From NCBI RefSeq assembly GCF_010671725.1, contig NZ_JAAHBU010000004.1, forward strand, positions 1 through 52,463: DNA of 52,463 bases, written 5' to 3'. Of this stretch, positions 6,772 through 15,558 are shown one piece after another. Position 1 is the stretch's first letter. Every line of letters begins with the position of its first letter. The translations under genes were made by a program, and so were the position numbers. The notes under the pieces are model-generated. The model was not told the DNA's origin. It did no database searches and saw only the letters and a list, made by a program, of their open reading frames with translations. This stretch comes from Pseudomonas brassicae (GTDB lineage Bacteria; Pseudomonadota; Gammaproteobacteria; Pseudomonadales; Pseudomonadaceae).

Positions 6772-9189
6772 TCAGAAGTCATAGCGCATCGTCAGGTTGG
6801 CGTTACGCGGTGCCCCGTAGTGGCCATAACTGCCCGCCATGCCGGCGTAGTACTTTTCGTCGAAGAGATTGTCCAGGTTCACGGTGGCCGCGAGATGATC
6901 GTTGATCTGGTAGCGCGTCATCAGGCTGGCGACAGCGTAGTCGTCCTGGGTGATGCGCGTGTTGTAGCGGCTAAAGTACAGCGACGACTTGGAGTTCCAG
7001 TTCACTCCGCCACCTACGGTCAGCTTCTCCCATTCGCCAGGCAGGCGGTAGGTGCTCCAGAAGCGGAACGTGTCCATGGGCAGTTGGGTAGTCAGGCGAA
7101 CGCCATCGGCATTCTCCGTGCGTGTGTGGCTGTAGCCGGTCTGGATGTTCCAGCCGGGTGCAACCTCGCCGGCCAGTTCCAGGTCGATACCTTTGGTTTC
7201 GGCGCCGTCTTCGGCACGCGAAGCCGTGTCCGTGGTACCCGGCACTCGAACGTTGTCCTCCACAGCCAGGTTGTCGCGCTGAATCAGGTACAACGCGACA
7301 TTGGCATTGAGGCGACCCTCGAAGAACTCGCCTTTCCAACCCAGCTCATGGTTCTTGCCCACCTCAGGGTCGAGTACCTTGCCGGTCCTGTCACGGGCAG
7401 ACTGCGGCTTGAAGATATCGGTGTAACTGACATACACCGACTGCTCGGGGGTAAGGTCGTAGATCAGGCCGGCATAAGGCGTGACCACCCCCGTTTCCTT
7501 CATACCGTACCGGCTGCTGTAATCGAACGAACCATCGTACTGATACGAGTGGATGAAGTAGTCATAGCGATAGTCCGAGGCCCGGGCGCCCAGGATCAGG
7601 TGAAGCTGGTCGGTAAAGTTGAAACGACTGGCGGCAAAGTACCCCTGTTGGCGGACCTTGATATCGAAATCCATCCCGCCCGTGAACGGCGCATTGGCGA
7701 TCTCGTTGTCCCAGGTGGTGTAGTTGAATTCAACGTCGCCCGAATAGGCCGCGTGATCGTTGTGATAATCGGAATAGTTGTAGCCGACGATGAGGTCGTG
7801 AGAACGGCCAAGCAGCTCGAAGGGCCCCTTTAAATTGATATCCAGGCCTTTCTGGACCTGATCGACCTTGGCTTTGTCATGGCTGCCCTGCGCGTCGCCG
7901 CTGGCCTGATCGATGAAGGCTCGGCCGCTCTGGCTGCTGTAGGTGGTGTTATCCAGGTCCCGCTTGATGTTCATGTAGTTGCCCACCACACGCAGCGCCC
8001 AATCATGGGCGAGCATCTGTTCCAGCGTGGCGGTGTAGTGGGTGGTGTTGAATGTCTCGTGGCCCCAGCGTGCGCCCGAGCCTTTGGAACGGGAGAAGTT
8101 CGTCGGCTGCCCATTGGTGTACAGCAGCGGCACACCGGGCGAGCCCGTGGCCTTGTATGTCTGGTTGTCGATGCCGAAGCGCAACAGGGTGGTATCGCTC
8201 AGATCGCCTTCCACCACGCCATAGAGCACTTCACGGTCCTGGGTGTACCAGTCCATGAACGCATCACTCTCCTGCTTGGCCGCCACCAACCGGCCACGCA
8301 CCGTCTTGTGCTCGTTCAACGGGCCGGAGACATCGACCTCGGCACGGTAGTTGTCCCACGAACCAACACCGCCCTGCACATAGGCCTTGAAGTCGCGCGT
8401 CGGCTTTTTGCGCACCAGGTTGACCACGCCACTGGGTTCACCCGCGCCGGTCATCAGCCCGGCCGCCCCGCGCACGATCTCGACGTGGTCATACAGCGCC
8501 ATGTCCAGCAGGGTACTGGGCATGTTGCGCGTCACGTTCTCCTGAACCGTGGTGACACCGTCAAACTGATAGGTGTTGATGGCGTTGCCACGGGCATAGA
8601 TGTTGTATCGCTCGCCGCCGTCCTGGCTCATGGTGATGCCGGGGGTGCTCTTGAGGACGTCAGTGATGCTCGCCAGGTGCTGGTCATCCATGCGCTGACG
8701 GGTTACCACCGTAATGGTTTGCGGCGTCTCGCGGATCGACAGGTTCATCTTGGTCGCCGTGCTGGTCAAGCCGGTGGTGTAGCTGCCGGTGCCCTCGGTT
8801 GTACTCCCCAGGCCGGTGGAGTCGATGCTGGTCGCCCCCAGTTCGACGGCATCGCCGGTTTCCACCCGGTACAGCACATAGCGCTTTTCTCCCGCCTGCA
8901 GCACCCTCAACCCGCTGCCCTGTAACAACCTGGCGAACCCCTGCTGCAGCTCGAAGCTGCCCTGCAGCCCCGAGGACTGCAACCCCGAGGTCTCTGCGCT
9001 GCTGAAGCTGATGGTCACGCCGCTGGCGGCGGCGAACTGGCTGACGGCGGCGGCCAGGCTGCCGGCAGGGATATCATAGTGCTGCGGCGCAGCCCAGGCG
9101 GTCGAACTCGCCAGCGCGGCACTGCAAAGGCTCAACGCCAGGGTCGCCCGGCGAATGCTGCGGGCTAGTGGGGAACGGCGTGCGGACAT
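6772..9189 (-). CDS. TonB-dependent siderophore receptor with signalling domain (cassette 1)
   Basis: 805 residues from the ATG at 9189, chosen over an upstream in-frame start because it has an AGGAG site and directly begins a signal peptide (1-33, ending AWA). Next comes an STN signalling domain (about 36-108, starting HYDIPAGSLAAAVSQFAAAS), then the plug (ETPQTITVVTRQRMDDQHL) and a 22-strand-type barrel ending NANLTMRYDF, with the C-terminal Phe needed for outer-membrane insertion. The STN domain marks it as a transducer that signals siderophore occupancy to the FecR encoded just upstream. The ligand is unknown. It is the last gene of the sigma-fecR-receptor run, 163 bp after fecR, a gap that probably holds the sigma-dependent promoter. 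Confidence 0.95.
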   Translation of the reverse strand: MSARRSPLARSIRRATLALSLCSAALASSTAWAAPQHYDIPAGSLAAAVSQFAAASGVTISFSSAETSGLQSSGLQGSFELQQGFARLLQGSGLRVLQAGEKRYVLYRVETGDAVELGATSIDSTGLGSTTEGTGSYTTGLTSTATKMNLSIRETPQTITVVTRQRMDDQHLASITDVLKSTPGITMSQDGGERYNIYARGNAINTYQFDGVTTVQENVTRNMPSTLLDMALYDHVEIVRGAAGLMTGAGEPSGVVNLVRKKPTRDFKAYVQGGVGSWDNYRAEVDVSGPLNEHKTVRGRLVAAKQESDAFMDWYTQDREVLYGVVEGDLSDTTLLRFGIDNQTYKATGSPGVPLLYTNGQPTNFSRSKGSGARWGHETFNTTHYTATLEQMLAHDWALRVVGNYMNIKRDLDNTTYSSQSGRAFIDQASGDAQGSHDKAKVDQVQKGLDINLKGPFELLGRSHDLIVGYNYSDYHNDHAAYSGDVEFNYTTWDNEIANAPFTGGMDFDIKVRQQGYFAASRFNFTDQLHLILGARASDYRYDYFIHSYQYDGSFDYSSRYGMKETGVVTPYAGLIYDLTPEQSVYVSYTDIFKPQSARDRTGKVLDPEVGKNHELGWKGEFFEGRLNANVALYLIQRDNLAVEDNVRVPGTTDTASRAEDGAETKGIDLELAGEVAPGWNIQTGYSHTRTENADGVRLTTQLPMDTFRFWSTYRLPGEWEKLTVGGGVNWNSKSSLYFSRYNTRITQDDYAVASLMTRYQINDHLAATVNLDNLFDEKYYAGMAGSYGHYGAPRNANLTMRYDF

Positions 9190-9352
9190 GAATCGGGGCT
9201 CCTGTTCGGGGTGTCTTGGGCGCGTCTGATGCGCGCGTCCTGAAGGGCCGAAGCAGCGAAAAAAATCTGTTACCCCCAAGCGCAAAATAATTCACGAGGG
9301 TTGCGCCGGGGCGAACCAGCGGCGTGCAAAGGCGTGCTGCGCAGCACGTCGG

Positions 9353-10273
9353 TCAGCCCAACCCACGGGGCTCCAGACGTACCCAATAGCGCGTCATGCG
9401 CCGCGCGCGGATCGCTAGCGAGTCCTCCAGGCTGGCCAGCGCAGCGTCGGTGTCATCGAGGTTGAAAGCGCCGGACAAGCGCAGTTCGGCTACCTGCGCG
9501 GCGCACCCGAGATAACCGGGACGGTAACGTGCCAACTCGTTGACCACATCGCCCAGCCTCCAGTCGACGCTGACCAGCATGCCGCGGGTCCACGCCTGTG
9601 CGTCGGGCGCCAGCGGCTGCAGTGACCCCACGTTGCCGGTGCCGAAGCTCAACTGCTGCCCGGCGTCGATGCGTACGACTTGGGTCGATCGGCTCGGCTG
9701 CACCTGCACGGCATGCGCGGCCACCGCCACCTGGCTCACGCCGGCACCCTGGCGCACACTGAACCGGGTGCCGAGCGCACGTATGTCGCCTTCGGCGGTG
9801 CGTACGCTGAGTGGGCGCGGGTCCTTGGCGGTGTCCACCAGGATCTCGCCCTCGCGCAGATGGATCAGGCGCTGGGTGGCATCGAAGTACACATCGACGC
9901 GGCTGCCGGTGTTGAGGTCCAGGCGCGTGCCGTCAGCCAGGGTCAATTGTCGCCGCTCGCCAACCCGCGTCGCGTAATCGGTGCTCCACGGCGAGACGCG
10001 ATAGCCCTGCCAACCGACCGCGCCGACACCGAGCAACAGCGCCAGCGCCTTCACTGCATTGCGCCGATCGCGTCGTGCGTTTTCCAGCGTCAGGGCAGCA
10101 CCGCCAGGTGCATTGCCCAGACGGCTCTGCAACTGCTGCAGGCGCACCCAGGCTGCGGCATGTCGAGGGTCGACCGAGTACCAGGCTTGCCAGCCAGCGC
10201 GGGTGGCATCGTCGACGCTGCTATCGTGCAGGCGCACGTACCAGTCCACCGCCTCGGCGAGAATGACCTTCAT
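9353..10273 (-). CDS. FecR-type anti-sigma/regulator (cassette 1)
   Basis: 306 residues. The ATG at 10273 overlaps the sigma stop codon (ATGA), so it is preferred to an upstream in-frame start. Residues 1-55 form the cytoplasmic sigma-binding part (AVDWYVRLHDSSVDD, then WQAWYSVDPRHAAAWVRL). A twin-arginine segment, RRDRRNAVK (67-75), leads into one membrane segment (about 73-90). The periplasmic part has the FecR signature (TRLDLNTGSRVDVYF, then VDTAKDPRPLSVRTAEGDI) and a C-terminal domain that would meet the receptor's STN domain. It holds the adjacent ECF sigma factor inactive until the receptor signals. Confidence 0.93.
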   Translation of the reverse strand: MKVILAEAVDWYVRLHDSSVDDATRAGWQAWYSVDPRHAAAWVRLQQLQSRLGNAPGGAALTLENARRDRRNAVKALALLLGVGAVGWQGYRVSPWSTDYATRVGERRQLTLADGTRLDLNTGSRVDVYFDATQRLIHLREGEILVDTAKDPRPLSVRTAEGDIRALGTRFSVRQGAGVSQVAVAAHAVQVQPSRSTQVVRIDAGQQLSFGTGNVGSLQPLAPDAQAWTRGMLVSVDWRLGDVVNELARYRPGYLGCAAQVAELRLSGAFNLDDTDAALASLEDSLAIRARRMTRYWVRLEPRGLG

Positions 10274-10785
10274 GCGTCCTCGAGCAGCAGACAATGCATC
10301 AGCGCGCGAGCCAGGTGCTTGCGCACGGTGCTCACCGAAACGCCAAGCCGCGCGGCGGCCTTTTCGTAGCTCAGGCCGTCGAGCTGTACCGCGAGAAAGA
10401 TCGCCCGCGTGCGGGGACCGAGGCCATCGAGCATGCGGTCGATGGTCAGCAGCGTATCGATGATCGCAGCACGGGTTTCGGCAGACGGCGCGTAGTGCTC
10501 AGGCTGCTGCGCCAGGGCTTGGAGGTAGGCGTTTTCCAGGCTGCGGCGCCGATACAGGTCGATGACAAGGCCACGCGCGATGGTCGACAGGTAATGACGT
10601 GGCTCGTTGAGTGTGCCGGCGGTGCGCGCCAGCAATACCCGCACAAAGGTGTCCTGGGCCAGGTCGGCGGCATCGGCAGAATTGTTCAGGCGCTGGCGCA
10701 ACCAGCCACGCAGCCAACTGCTGTGCTCGCGATACAAGCTATCCAGGCTCATGTGCCCAGCCATGTCGGGGACCACCGTGGGCAT
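10270..10785 (-). CDS. FecI-type ECF sigma factor (cassette 1)
   Basis: 171 residues from the ATG at 10785, which has an AAGGAGG site four bases upstream; an in-frame ATG further up lacks one. Region 2 runs from LYREHSSWLRGWLRQRL through ADLAQDTFVRVLLART and PRHYLSTIARGLVIDLYRRR. Region 4 contains the helix-turn-helix GLSYEKAAARLGVSVSTVRK. The protein should direct RNA polymerase to the receptor gene promoter when released by FecR. A Fur-like box lies 26-44 bp upstream, so iron limitation would switch the gene on. Confidence 0.94.
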   Translation of the reverse strand: MPTVVPDMAGHMSLDSLYREHSSWLRGWLRQRLNNSADAADLAQDTFVRVLLARTAGTLNEPRHYLSTIARGLVIDLYRRRSLENAYLQALAQQPEHYAPSAETRAAIIDTLLTIDRMLDGLGPRTRAIFLAVQLDGLSYEKAAARLGVSVSTVRKHLARALMHCLLLEDA

Positions 10786-10810
10786 CCAGCCTCCTTGAAA
10801 ACCATGCAAT

Positions 10811-10829
10811 GCAAATAAGAATTTTTCGC
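10811..10829. promoter_or_regulatory. Candidate Fur box upstream of sigma gene (cassette 1)
   Basis: GCAAATAAGAATTTTTCGC matches 11 of 19 positions of the Fur consensus GATAATGATAATCATTATC (hand count). It sits in a short AT-rich tract just upstream of the sigma gene, the same place as the better boxes of the other three cassettes. Confidence 0.4.
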
Positions 10830-10860
10830 AATTATAGTCAGTGACGGTGGTATTGGGAAT

Positions 10861-10888
10861 GGTGGCGTGAGACGAGTGTCACGCCACC
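10861..10888. other. Perfect 10-bp inverted repeat
   Basis: GGTGGCGTGA at 10861-10870 and TCACGCCACC at 10879-10888 form a hairpin with an 8-base loop, between the divergent sigma and pentapeptide-repeat genes. No T-run follows. It could be an operator or a transcript hairpin; the sequence does not decide. Confidence 0.4.
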
Positions 10889-10996
10889 TTGCTCACAAAT
10901 ACGTCGAGCCAGTCAATATTGACTCAACTGGCAATTTGACAAACTATCCCCGCACTTGCGCCACGCCGCGCATTGATCGACTACCAGGCACCCCAA

Positions 10997-11695
10997 ATGC
11001 ACACTGAACATGATTATCGGCGCATCGACTCCAGCGACCTGAGCAGCACCTGCCTCGCGGAGCTGACCCAGGGGCAGCAGCATCCGCTGTGGTTCAGCGC
11101 CGTCGACTTCAGCGAGCAGGACCTTTCGCGCATCAACCTGTCCGGGGCGCGCTTCGAGCGTTGCCTGTTCGCAGGCACTAACCTGACGGCCGCCCAGCTC
11201 GACGCCACCGAGTGGCTCAACTGCAAGGCTGCGCACGCGGTGTTTCGCGCATCGACCCTGGTCGATGCCCGGTTCGTCGGCAGCGACCTGAACAACACCC
11301 GCTGGCAGCACAGCAAGCTGGCGCACGCGTCCTTTACCGGCTGCAAGCTGACCGGCGCCAACTTCGCCGACGCCGCGACGCTGGGCCTGAATTTTTCGGA
11401 CTGCGTGCTGCGCAGCGCCTCGTTGTCAGGCATGTCGTTCTACAAGTCGCAACTGCACTCACTCGACTTTGCCGAGGCCGACCTGAGCTATTGCGATTTT
11501 CGGCATGCCGTCTTCGTGGAGGCGGGTAGCCTCTCGCTGGCGCGGGTCAACAATGCGCGCTTCGACCACGCCGATTTGCGCGAGGCCAGCCTGGACGGGT
11601 TGCGCCTGGTCGATGCGAAGCTGTTCAAGGGCGCGACCATCTCCAAGAGCCAGGCCGCGATGCTGCTGTCCGGCCTGGGGCTGACGGTGCGCTGA
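10997..11695 (+). CDS. Pentapeptide-repeat protein
   Basis: 232 residues from the ATG at 10997; a TTG 24 bases earlier is also in frame. Nearly the whole chain follows the A(D/N)LxX pentapeptide pattern, for example DLSRINLSGARFERCLFAGT, then LVDARFVGSDLNNTRWQHSK, then FAEADLSYCDFRHAVF. Such repeats fold as a right-handed quadrilateral beta-helix. In the Qnr/McbG group this shape mimics DNA and protects gyrase, but many family members have other or unknown roles, so no function is assigned. There is no signal peptide or membrane segment, so it should be cytoplasmic. Spacing on both sides suggests a single-gene transcript. Confidence 0.8.
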   Translation: MHTEHDYRRIDSSDLSSTCLAELTQGQQHPLWFSAVDFSEQDLSRINLSGARFERCLFAGTNLTAAQLDATEWLNCKAAHAVFRASTLVDARFVGSDLNNTRWQHSKLAHASFTGCKLTGANFADAATLGLNFSDCVLRSASLSGMSFYKSQLHSLDFAEADLSYCDFRHAVFVEAGSLSLARVNNARFDHADLREASLDGLRLVDAKLFKGATISKSQAAMLLSGLGLTVR

Positions 11696-11719
11696 CACTG
11701 GCCGGCAACCCGCAATCCC

Positions 11720-11897
11720 CTACACCGGCAGCTCGGTGGTGTCCTGGTCCTGACGCTTGAGCCATACCCGCACAAACAGGGTCAGGCCCAACGCCACCTT
11801 GGCCGGGTCCACCAACGCCACATAGCGCTCGATCACCCCCGCCGCCTCCAGCAGGCGCACCCGCCGCAGGCAGGGCGAAGGCGACAGCCCCACCTGA
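11720..11897 (-). pseudogene. Lrp/AsnC-family regulator, internal fragment
   Basis: Read on the minus strand, the frame gives GLSPSPCLRRVRLLEAAGVI followed by YVALVDPAKVALGLTLFVRV and a stop after TTELPV. This is the helix-turn-helix and hinge of an Lrp/AsnC regulator. Both the first 25 or so residues and the C-terminal ligand-binding domain (normally another 80-90 residues) are missing. At its upstream end it runs directly into an azlC fragment on the other strand. Lrp regulators commonly sit divergent to azlCD, so a deletion that removed the shared promoter and both gene starts explains the junction. Confidence 0.75.
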
Positions 11898-11904
11898 ACG
11901 GTGG

Positions 11905-12399
11905 ACCTCGCCGCCGGCGGTGCTGGTGATAGTCGCCATGACCTTGCTGGTCAACAGCCGCCACCTGCTGATGGGCGCGACCCTGGTCCCGCACCTGCGC
12001 CACCTGCCACTGAAAAAGGCGCTCGGCGCGGTGTTCTTCATGTGCGACGAAAGCTGGGCCATGGGCTTGGCCGATACGCGCCAGCAGGGCAGCTTCAGCC
12101 TGCACTACTTCTTGGGGGTGTCGCTGTGCCTGTGGGTCACCTGGGTCGGTTTCACCGCCCTGGGCGCACTGCTCGGGCCGCTGCTGGGCGACCTGCGCAG
12201 CTACGGCTTCGACATGGCCTTCGCCGCCGTCTTCCTGGTGCTGTTCAAGGGCATGTGGAGAGGGGTGCATACTGCCCTGCCCTGGTTGTTCAGCCTGATC
12301 ACCGCAGGCCTGTTCCACCTGTTTATTCCCGGCGGCTGGTACGTGCTTGCGGGCACGGTAGCGAGCCTGGTCAGCGCTTACCTGTGGGCCAAGCCATGA
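11905..12399 (+). pseudogene. azlC: AzlC-family branched-chain amino acid exporter, N-terminally truncated
   Basis: About 160 C-terminal residues of an AzlC permease: VAMTLLVNSRHLLMGATLVP (a family hallmark), then FFMCDESWAMGLADTRQQG, then several membrane helices ending SLVSAYLWAKP. The usual protein is about 230 residues; the first 70 or so, with the start codon and promoter, are absent and replaced by the lrp fragment. A GTG at 11920 could start translation but would give a partial protein. AzlC works with AzlD, whose gene overlaps this stop by four bases. Confidence 0.8.
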
Positions 12400-12532
12400 T
12401 CGACATCGCTACCCTGGTCACGATCACCGGCATGGCCGTGGTCACCTACCTGACCCGCGCGCTGGGCTTTGTGCTGCTGCGCAATCGCACCCTGGGGCCA
12501 CAACCGACCCAGGTGCTCAACGCGGCGCCCGG
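12396..12532 (+). pseudogene. azlD: AzlD-family protein, C-terminally truncated
   Basis: The ATG at 12396 overlaps the azlC stop (ATGA). The frame encodes the first 45 or so residues of AzlD (MIDIATLVTITGMAVVTYLT, then FVLLRNRTLGP, then VLNAAPG). After NAAPG the family resemblance stops abruptly and a methyltransferase-like sequence begins in another frame. The normal protein is about 100 residues, so half is missing. Confidence 0.75.
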
Positions 12533-12831
12533 CTGGCGTGCTGTCGTTCCGTCGCGCGCGCACCACGGTCAACCCGTTGAAGCCGGAAACGGCCTCGGCG
12601 CTGGTCCGTTCGGGGGTTTACCGATATACCCGCAACCCGATGTACCTGGGCTTCGCCACCGTGCTGGTCGCATGGGCGATCTTGCTCGCCTGGCCACCGG
12701 CGCTGCTGGGGGTGCTGGGGTTTGTGGTGTATATGAACCTGTTTCAGATCGGGCCGGAGGAACGGGCGCTTGCCAGGCGTTTTGGGGGGGAGTTTGCGCA
12801 GTATTGCAACGGGGTTCGACGGTGGGTCTAG
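12533..12831 (+). pseudogene. Isoprenylcysteine carboxyl methyltransferase-like protein, N-terminally truncated
   Basis: About 98 residues matching the C-terminal two-thirds of small bacterial ICMT/PEMT-like membrane methyltransferases: LSFRRARTTVNPLKPETASA, then SGVYRYTRNPMYLGF (cofactor-binding signature), then a hydrophobic segment, then FQIGPEERALARRFGGEF and the stop. The first membrane helices and the start codon are missing. It is fused to azlD at about 12533. The fragment keeps good codon quality to its end, so the deletion may be recent (inference). Confidence 0.8.
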
Positions 12832-12961
12832 AGGGGGCATGTTTTTGGCCAATTGCTGACGTATGCCTGTTGCAACGATGGGGCGATAGTGGTCATCTGC
12901 GACCGTCGGCTAACGGCAAAAAGCGGACTGCAGCACGCAACCGGATTTTTATAGTGAGCGT

Positions 12962-14203
12962 CTAAGGTCTGGCCGTCCGTCTTTCGATCTGGTTACTCGA
13001 AAAGAACAGTATCAGCGCCACTAAGCAGACCGACGTCTGGATAACCCCCAAGCTCGACACCGGCGGGTATTCCAGAACCGATACCAGCCAGGTCGTGATC
13101 GCTGCAGCGCCCATGGTCATAAACCCGAGCAATGCCGACGCAAGCCCCGCCTGCTTGCCGAATGGCCCCATGGTGATGGCCGTACCCAGCGGGTTGGCCA
13201 GGCCCATGCCCCATAGAAAAACCGCCATCGTCAGCGAGTACCAACCAAGGCCTGGAGAGCTCGGCCCGACCAGCAGAAGGCAGCCGGCCAGCATTGCGGT
13301 GGTCAGGCCCCAGGTAGCGACCGAGCGACTGCCAAAGCGGCGCGCCAGGCGCGGCGCTGCCATGCCGGCAGCGAATACCACGAATACTGTGACAGCGAAG
13401 TACAACCCTGCCTGCAAGGACGACAAACCCATGCCGCTCATGAGAATCGCGGGTGCGGCTGCGAAGGATGCAAACAGCCCACTCATAAGCAAGCTCACTG
13501 CCGCACCCGCAAGGATGAAACGCTCATCAGCGATCAGCCGCCAGTAGGTGCCCACTACCTGCGGTACCGACTGTGTGGTTCGGCGTTCAGGCGGCAGCGT
13601 TTCGCCAAGGCAACGCGCATAGAAAAACGCGATGACAACAGCGGCCACTGCAACCATGACGAAAATCGCTCGCCAACCCAGCGCGGTAGTCAGCAGGCTG
13701 CCGAGCAGCGGTGAGAAGCCGGGGGCTGTCGCGGTGGCGATCATGGTCAGCGACAATGCTCGCGCCAGCGTTTGGCCTTCGAACAGGTCGCGTGCAATGG
13801 CGCGGGCCAGTACGGCGGCGGCGCAAACGCCCAGCGCCTGGATGACTCGCCCGGCGATCAGCATATCGAGTGAGCCGGCAATGCCGGCAACCAACGTGCC
13901 TACTACGAACAGCGAGAGGCCGCCGAGCACCAGCCGCCTGCGGCCGAAACGATCCGCCAGCGGCCCAACCACCAGTTGCGCGAGCGCAAAGGTGATGAAG
14001 AAGCTGGAAAGCGTCAGGCCCAGCTCGCGAGACGATACGCCAAGCTGCTGGCCGATGTCCGCAAACGCGGGAAGGATGATATTGGTGGACAGAATGCTGA
14101 TCGCCGAAAGCGCAGCCAACAAAGCCACGACCTTGCCGGTCAGCGGCGTGTCGGCCTGTGTAGGCATCACGCTGTCGCTTGCTGGCTGGTGCTGCCCGCT
14201 CAC
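12962..14203 (-). CDS. Bcr/CflA-type MFS drug transporter
   Basis: 413 residues from a GTG at 14203 that overlaps the stop of the ketoacyl synthase gene (GTGA); a later ATG at 14167 is possible. It is a twelve-helix DHA1 transporter. The helix 1 region contains ILSTNIILPAFADIGQQLGV, and the loop motif is GPLADRFGRRRLVLGG. RVIQALGVCAAAVLARAIAR resembles Bcr/CflA drug efflux proteins. It is the last gene of the adaptor-RND-ketoacyl synthase run, so it is probably expressed with them under TetR control. It would export a drug or metabolite across the inner membrane. Confidence 0.9.
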   Translation of the reverse strand: MSGQHQPASDSVMPTQADTPLTGKVVALLAALSAISILSTNIILPAFADIGQQLGVSSRELGLTLSSFFITFALAQLVVGPLADRFGRRRLVLGGLSLFVVGTLVAGIAGSLDMLIAGRVIQALGVCAAAVLARAIARDLFEGQTLARALSLTMIATATAPGFSPLLGSLLTTALGWRAIFVMVAVAAVVIAFFYARCLGETLPPERRTTQSVPQVVGTYWRLIADERFILAGAAVSLLMSGLFASFAAAPAILMSGMGLSSLQAGLYFAVTVFVVFAAGMAAPRLARRFGSRSVATWGLTTAMLAGCLLLVGPSSPGLGWYSLTMAVFLWGMGLANPLGTAITMGPFGKQAGLASALLGFMTMGAAAITTWLVSVLEYPPVSSLGVIQTSVCLVALILFFSSNQIERRTARP

Positions 14204-15492
14204 GGCGTTGTCTCCCAGCGGCGGAACAACACGCTGGCATTCACGCCGCCAAAACCGAAACCATTGGAGAGCGCATGGGTGATCCGCATTTTGCGAGCGT
14301 TGAGCGCGACCAGATCGAGCCCCGCAGCTGCTTCGGCGGGGTTGTTCAGGTTCAGTGTCGGCGGCACGATCTGGTCGCGCAGCGCCAGCACCGTGAAGAT
14401 CGCTTCGATGCCGCCGGCAGCGCCAAGCAAGTGGCCGGTGGCGGATTTGGTCGAACTGATTGCCACGCCTGCATCGGTGCCGAATAGCGCCTGAATAGCT
14501 GTCAGCTCGCCGTTGTCGCCAACCTGGGTGGAGGTGGCGTGGGCGTTGATGTGCTGCACATCGTCCGGGCTCAGGCCCGCCTGCAGCAGCGCCTGTTGCA
14601 TGGCGCGCAGGGCACCGTTGCCATCCTCGGGCCCGGCGGTGAGGTGATAGGCATCGGCGCTGGTGCCGTAACCCACCAGTTCGGCCAGCGGCGTGGCGCC
14701 ACGTGCGAGGGCATGCTCCAGCGACTCAATCACCAGCAGCCCGGCACCTTCGGCCATCACGAAACCGTCGCGGTCACGATCAAACGGGCGCGAGGCCTGC
14801 TGCGGGTTCTCGGCGAAACCGGTGGACAACGCGCGCGCCGCCGCAAAGCAGCCCAGGGTCACGCGGTCGATAGCCGCTTCCGTACCGCCGCAGATGGCGA
14901 TATCGGCCTCACCGCTCCTAATCAGGCGAGCGGCATCGCCAATCGCCTGAACACCGGCGGCACAGGCGGTGACCGGCGCGCCAAGCGGACCTTTGAAGCC
15001 GTTGCGAATGGATACATGTCCTGCGGCCATATTGGCCAGGAACGAGGGTGCGGTGAACGGCGACAGCCTGCGCGGCCCGCGTGAGTCGGTCGTGCGTACG
15101 GCCTCGGCCATGGCACCGAACCCGCCCACGCCCGAAGCGATGATGGTTGCGGTTCGTGCCTGCTGCGCTTCGCTGCTCGGGTGCCACCCCGCCTGCTCCA
15201 GCGCTTCATGCGCGGCAACCAGCGCAAACTCGATAAAGCGGTCCATCTTCTTGCGTTCTTTCGGCGCGATGATCTGTTCGGGTTGATAGCCCGCCAGCGC
15301 GTCCTCTTCGAGCGCGGGCACTTGACCGCCCACCGCCACGCCCGTGCCTTCGGTGATTTGCGCGGGTAGCGTGCGAATGCCCGAGCGCCCAGCCAGCAGG
15401 CGGCGCCACACTTCATCCACACCACAGCCCAGTGGCCCGACGATGCCGGTGCCGGTTACCACGATGCGTCTGTGCTGCTGAACGTTGCTCAT
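14200..15492 (-). CDS. FabF-like 3-oxoacyl-ACP synthase (KAS II paralogue)
   Basis: 430 residues with all catalytic residues of the FabF family: nucleophile Cys177 (VTACAAGVQ), His318 (NAHATSTQ), Lys349 and His354 (TKSATGHLLGAAGG), and the gatekeeper loop GFGFGGVN at 411-418. The family condenses malonyl-ACP with acyl-ACP in fatty acid elongation. A housekeeping fabF normally sits next to acpP and fabG; this copy instead lies between an RND pump and an MFS exporter. It starts 66 bp after the RND gene with an AGAGAGG site and overlaps the MFS gene. A plausible role is an alternative, drug-tolerant synthase, or a dedicated lipid step, co-expressed with efflux (inference). The TACAAG active-site motif differs from the usual TACTSG-like one. 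Confidence 0.9.
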   Translation of the reverse strand: MSNVQQHRRIVVTGTGIVGPLGCGVDEVWRRLLAGRSGIRTLPAQITEGTGVAVGGQVPALEEDALAGYQPEQIIAPKERKKMDRFIEFALVAAHEALEQAGWHPSSEAQQARTATIIASGVGGFGAMAEAVRTTDSRGPRRLSPFTAPSFLANMAAGHVSIRNGFKGPLGAPVTACAAGVQAIGDAARLIRSGEADIAICGGTEAAIDRVTLGCFAAARALSTGFAENPQQASRPFDRDRDGFVMAEGAGLLVIESLEHALARGATPLAELVGYGTSADAYHLTAGPEDGNGALRAMQQALLQAGLSPDDVQHINAHATSTQVGDNGELTAIQALFGTDAGVAISSTKSATGHLLGAAGGIEAIFTVLALRDQIVPPTLNLNNPAEAAAGLDLVALNARKMRITHALSNGFGFGGVNASVLFRRWETTP

Positions 15493-15558
15493 TGGAACCT
15501 CTCTGTATCGGTCGGCGTTCTCCCTGGCCGCAGAAGAACGCGTTGGCCGGGAACTGCG

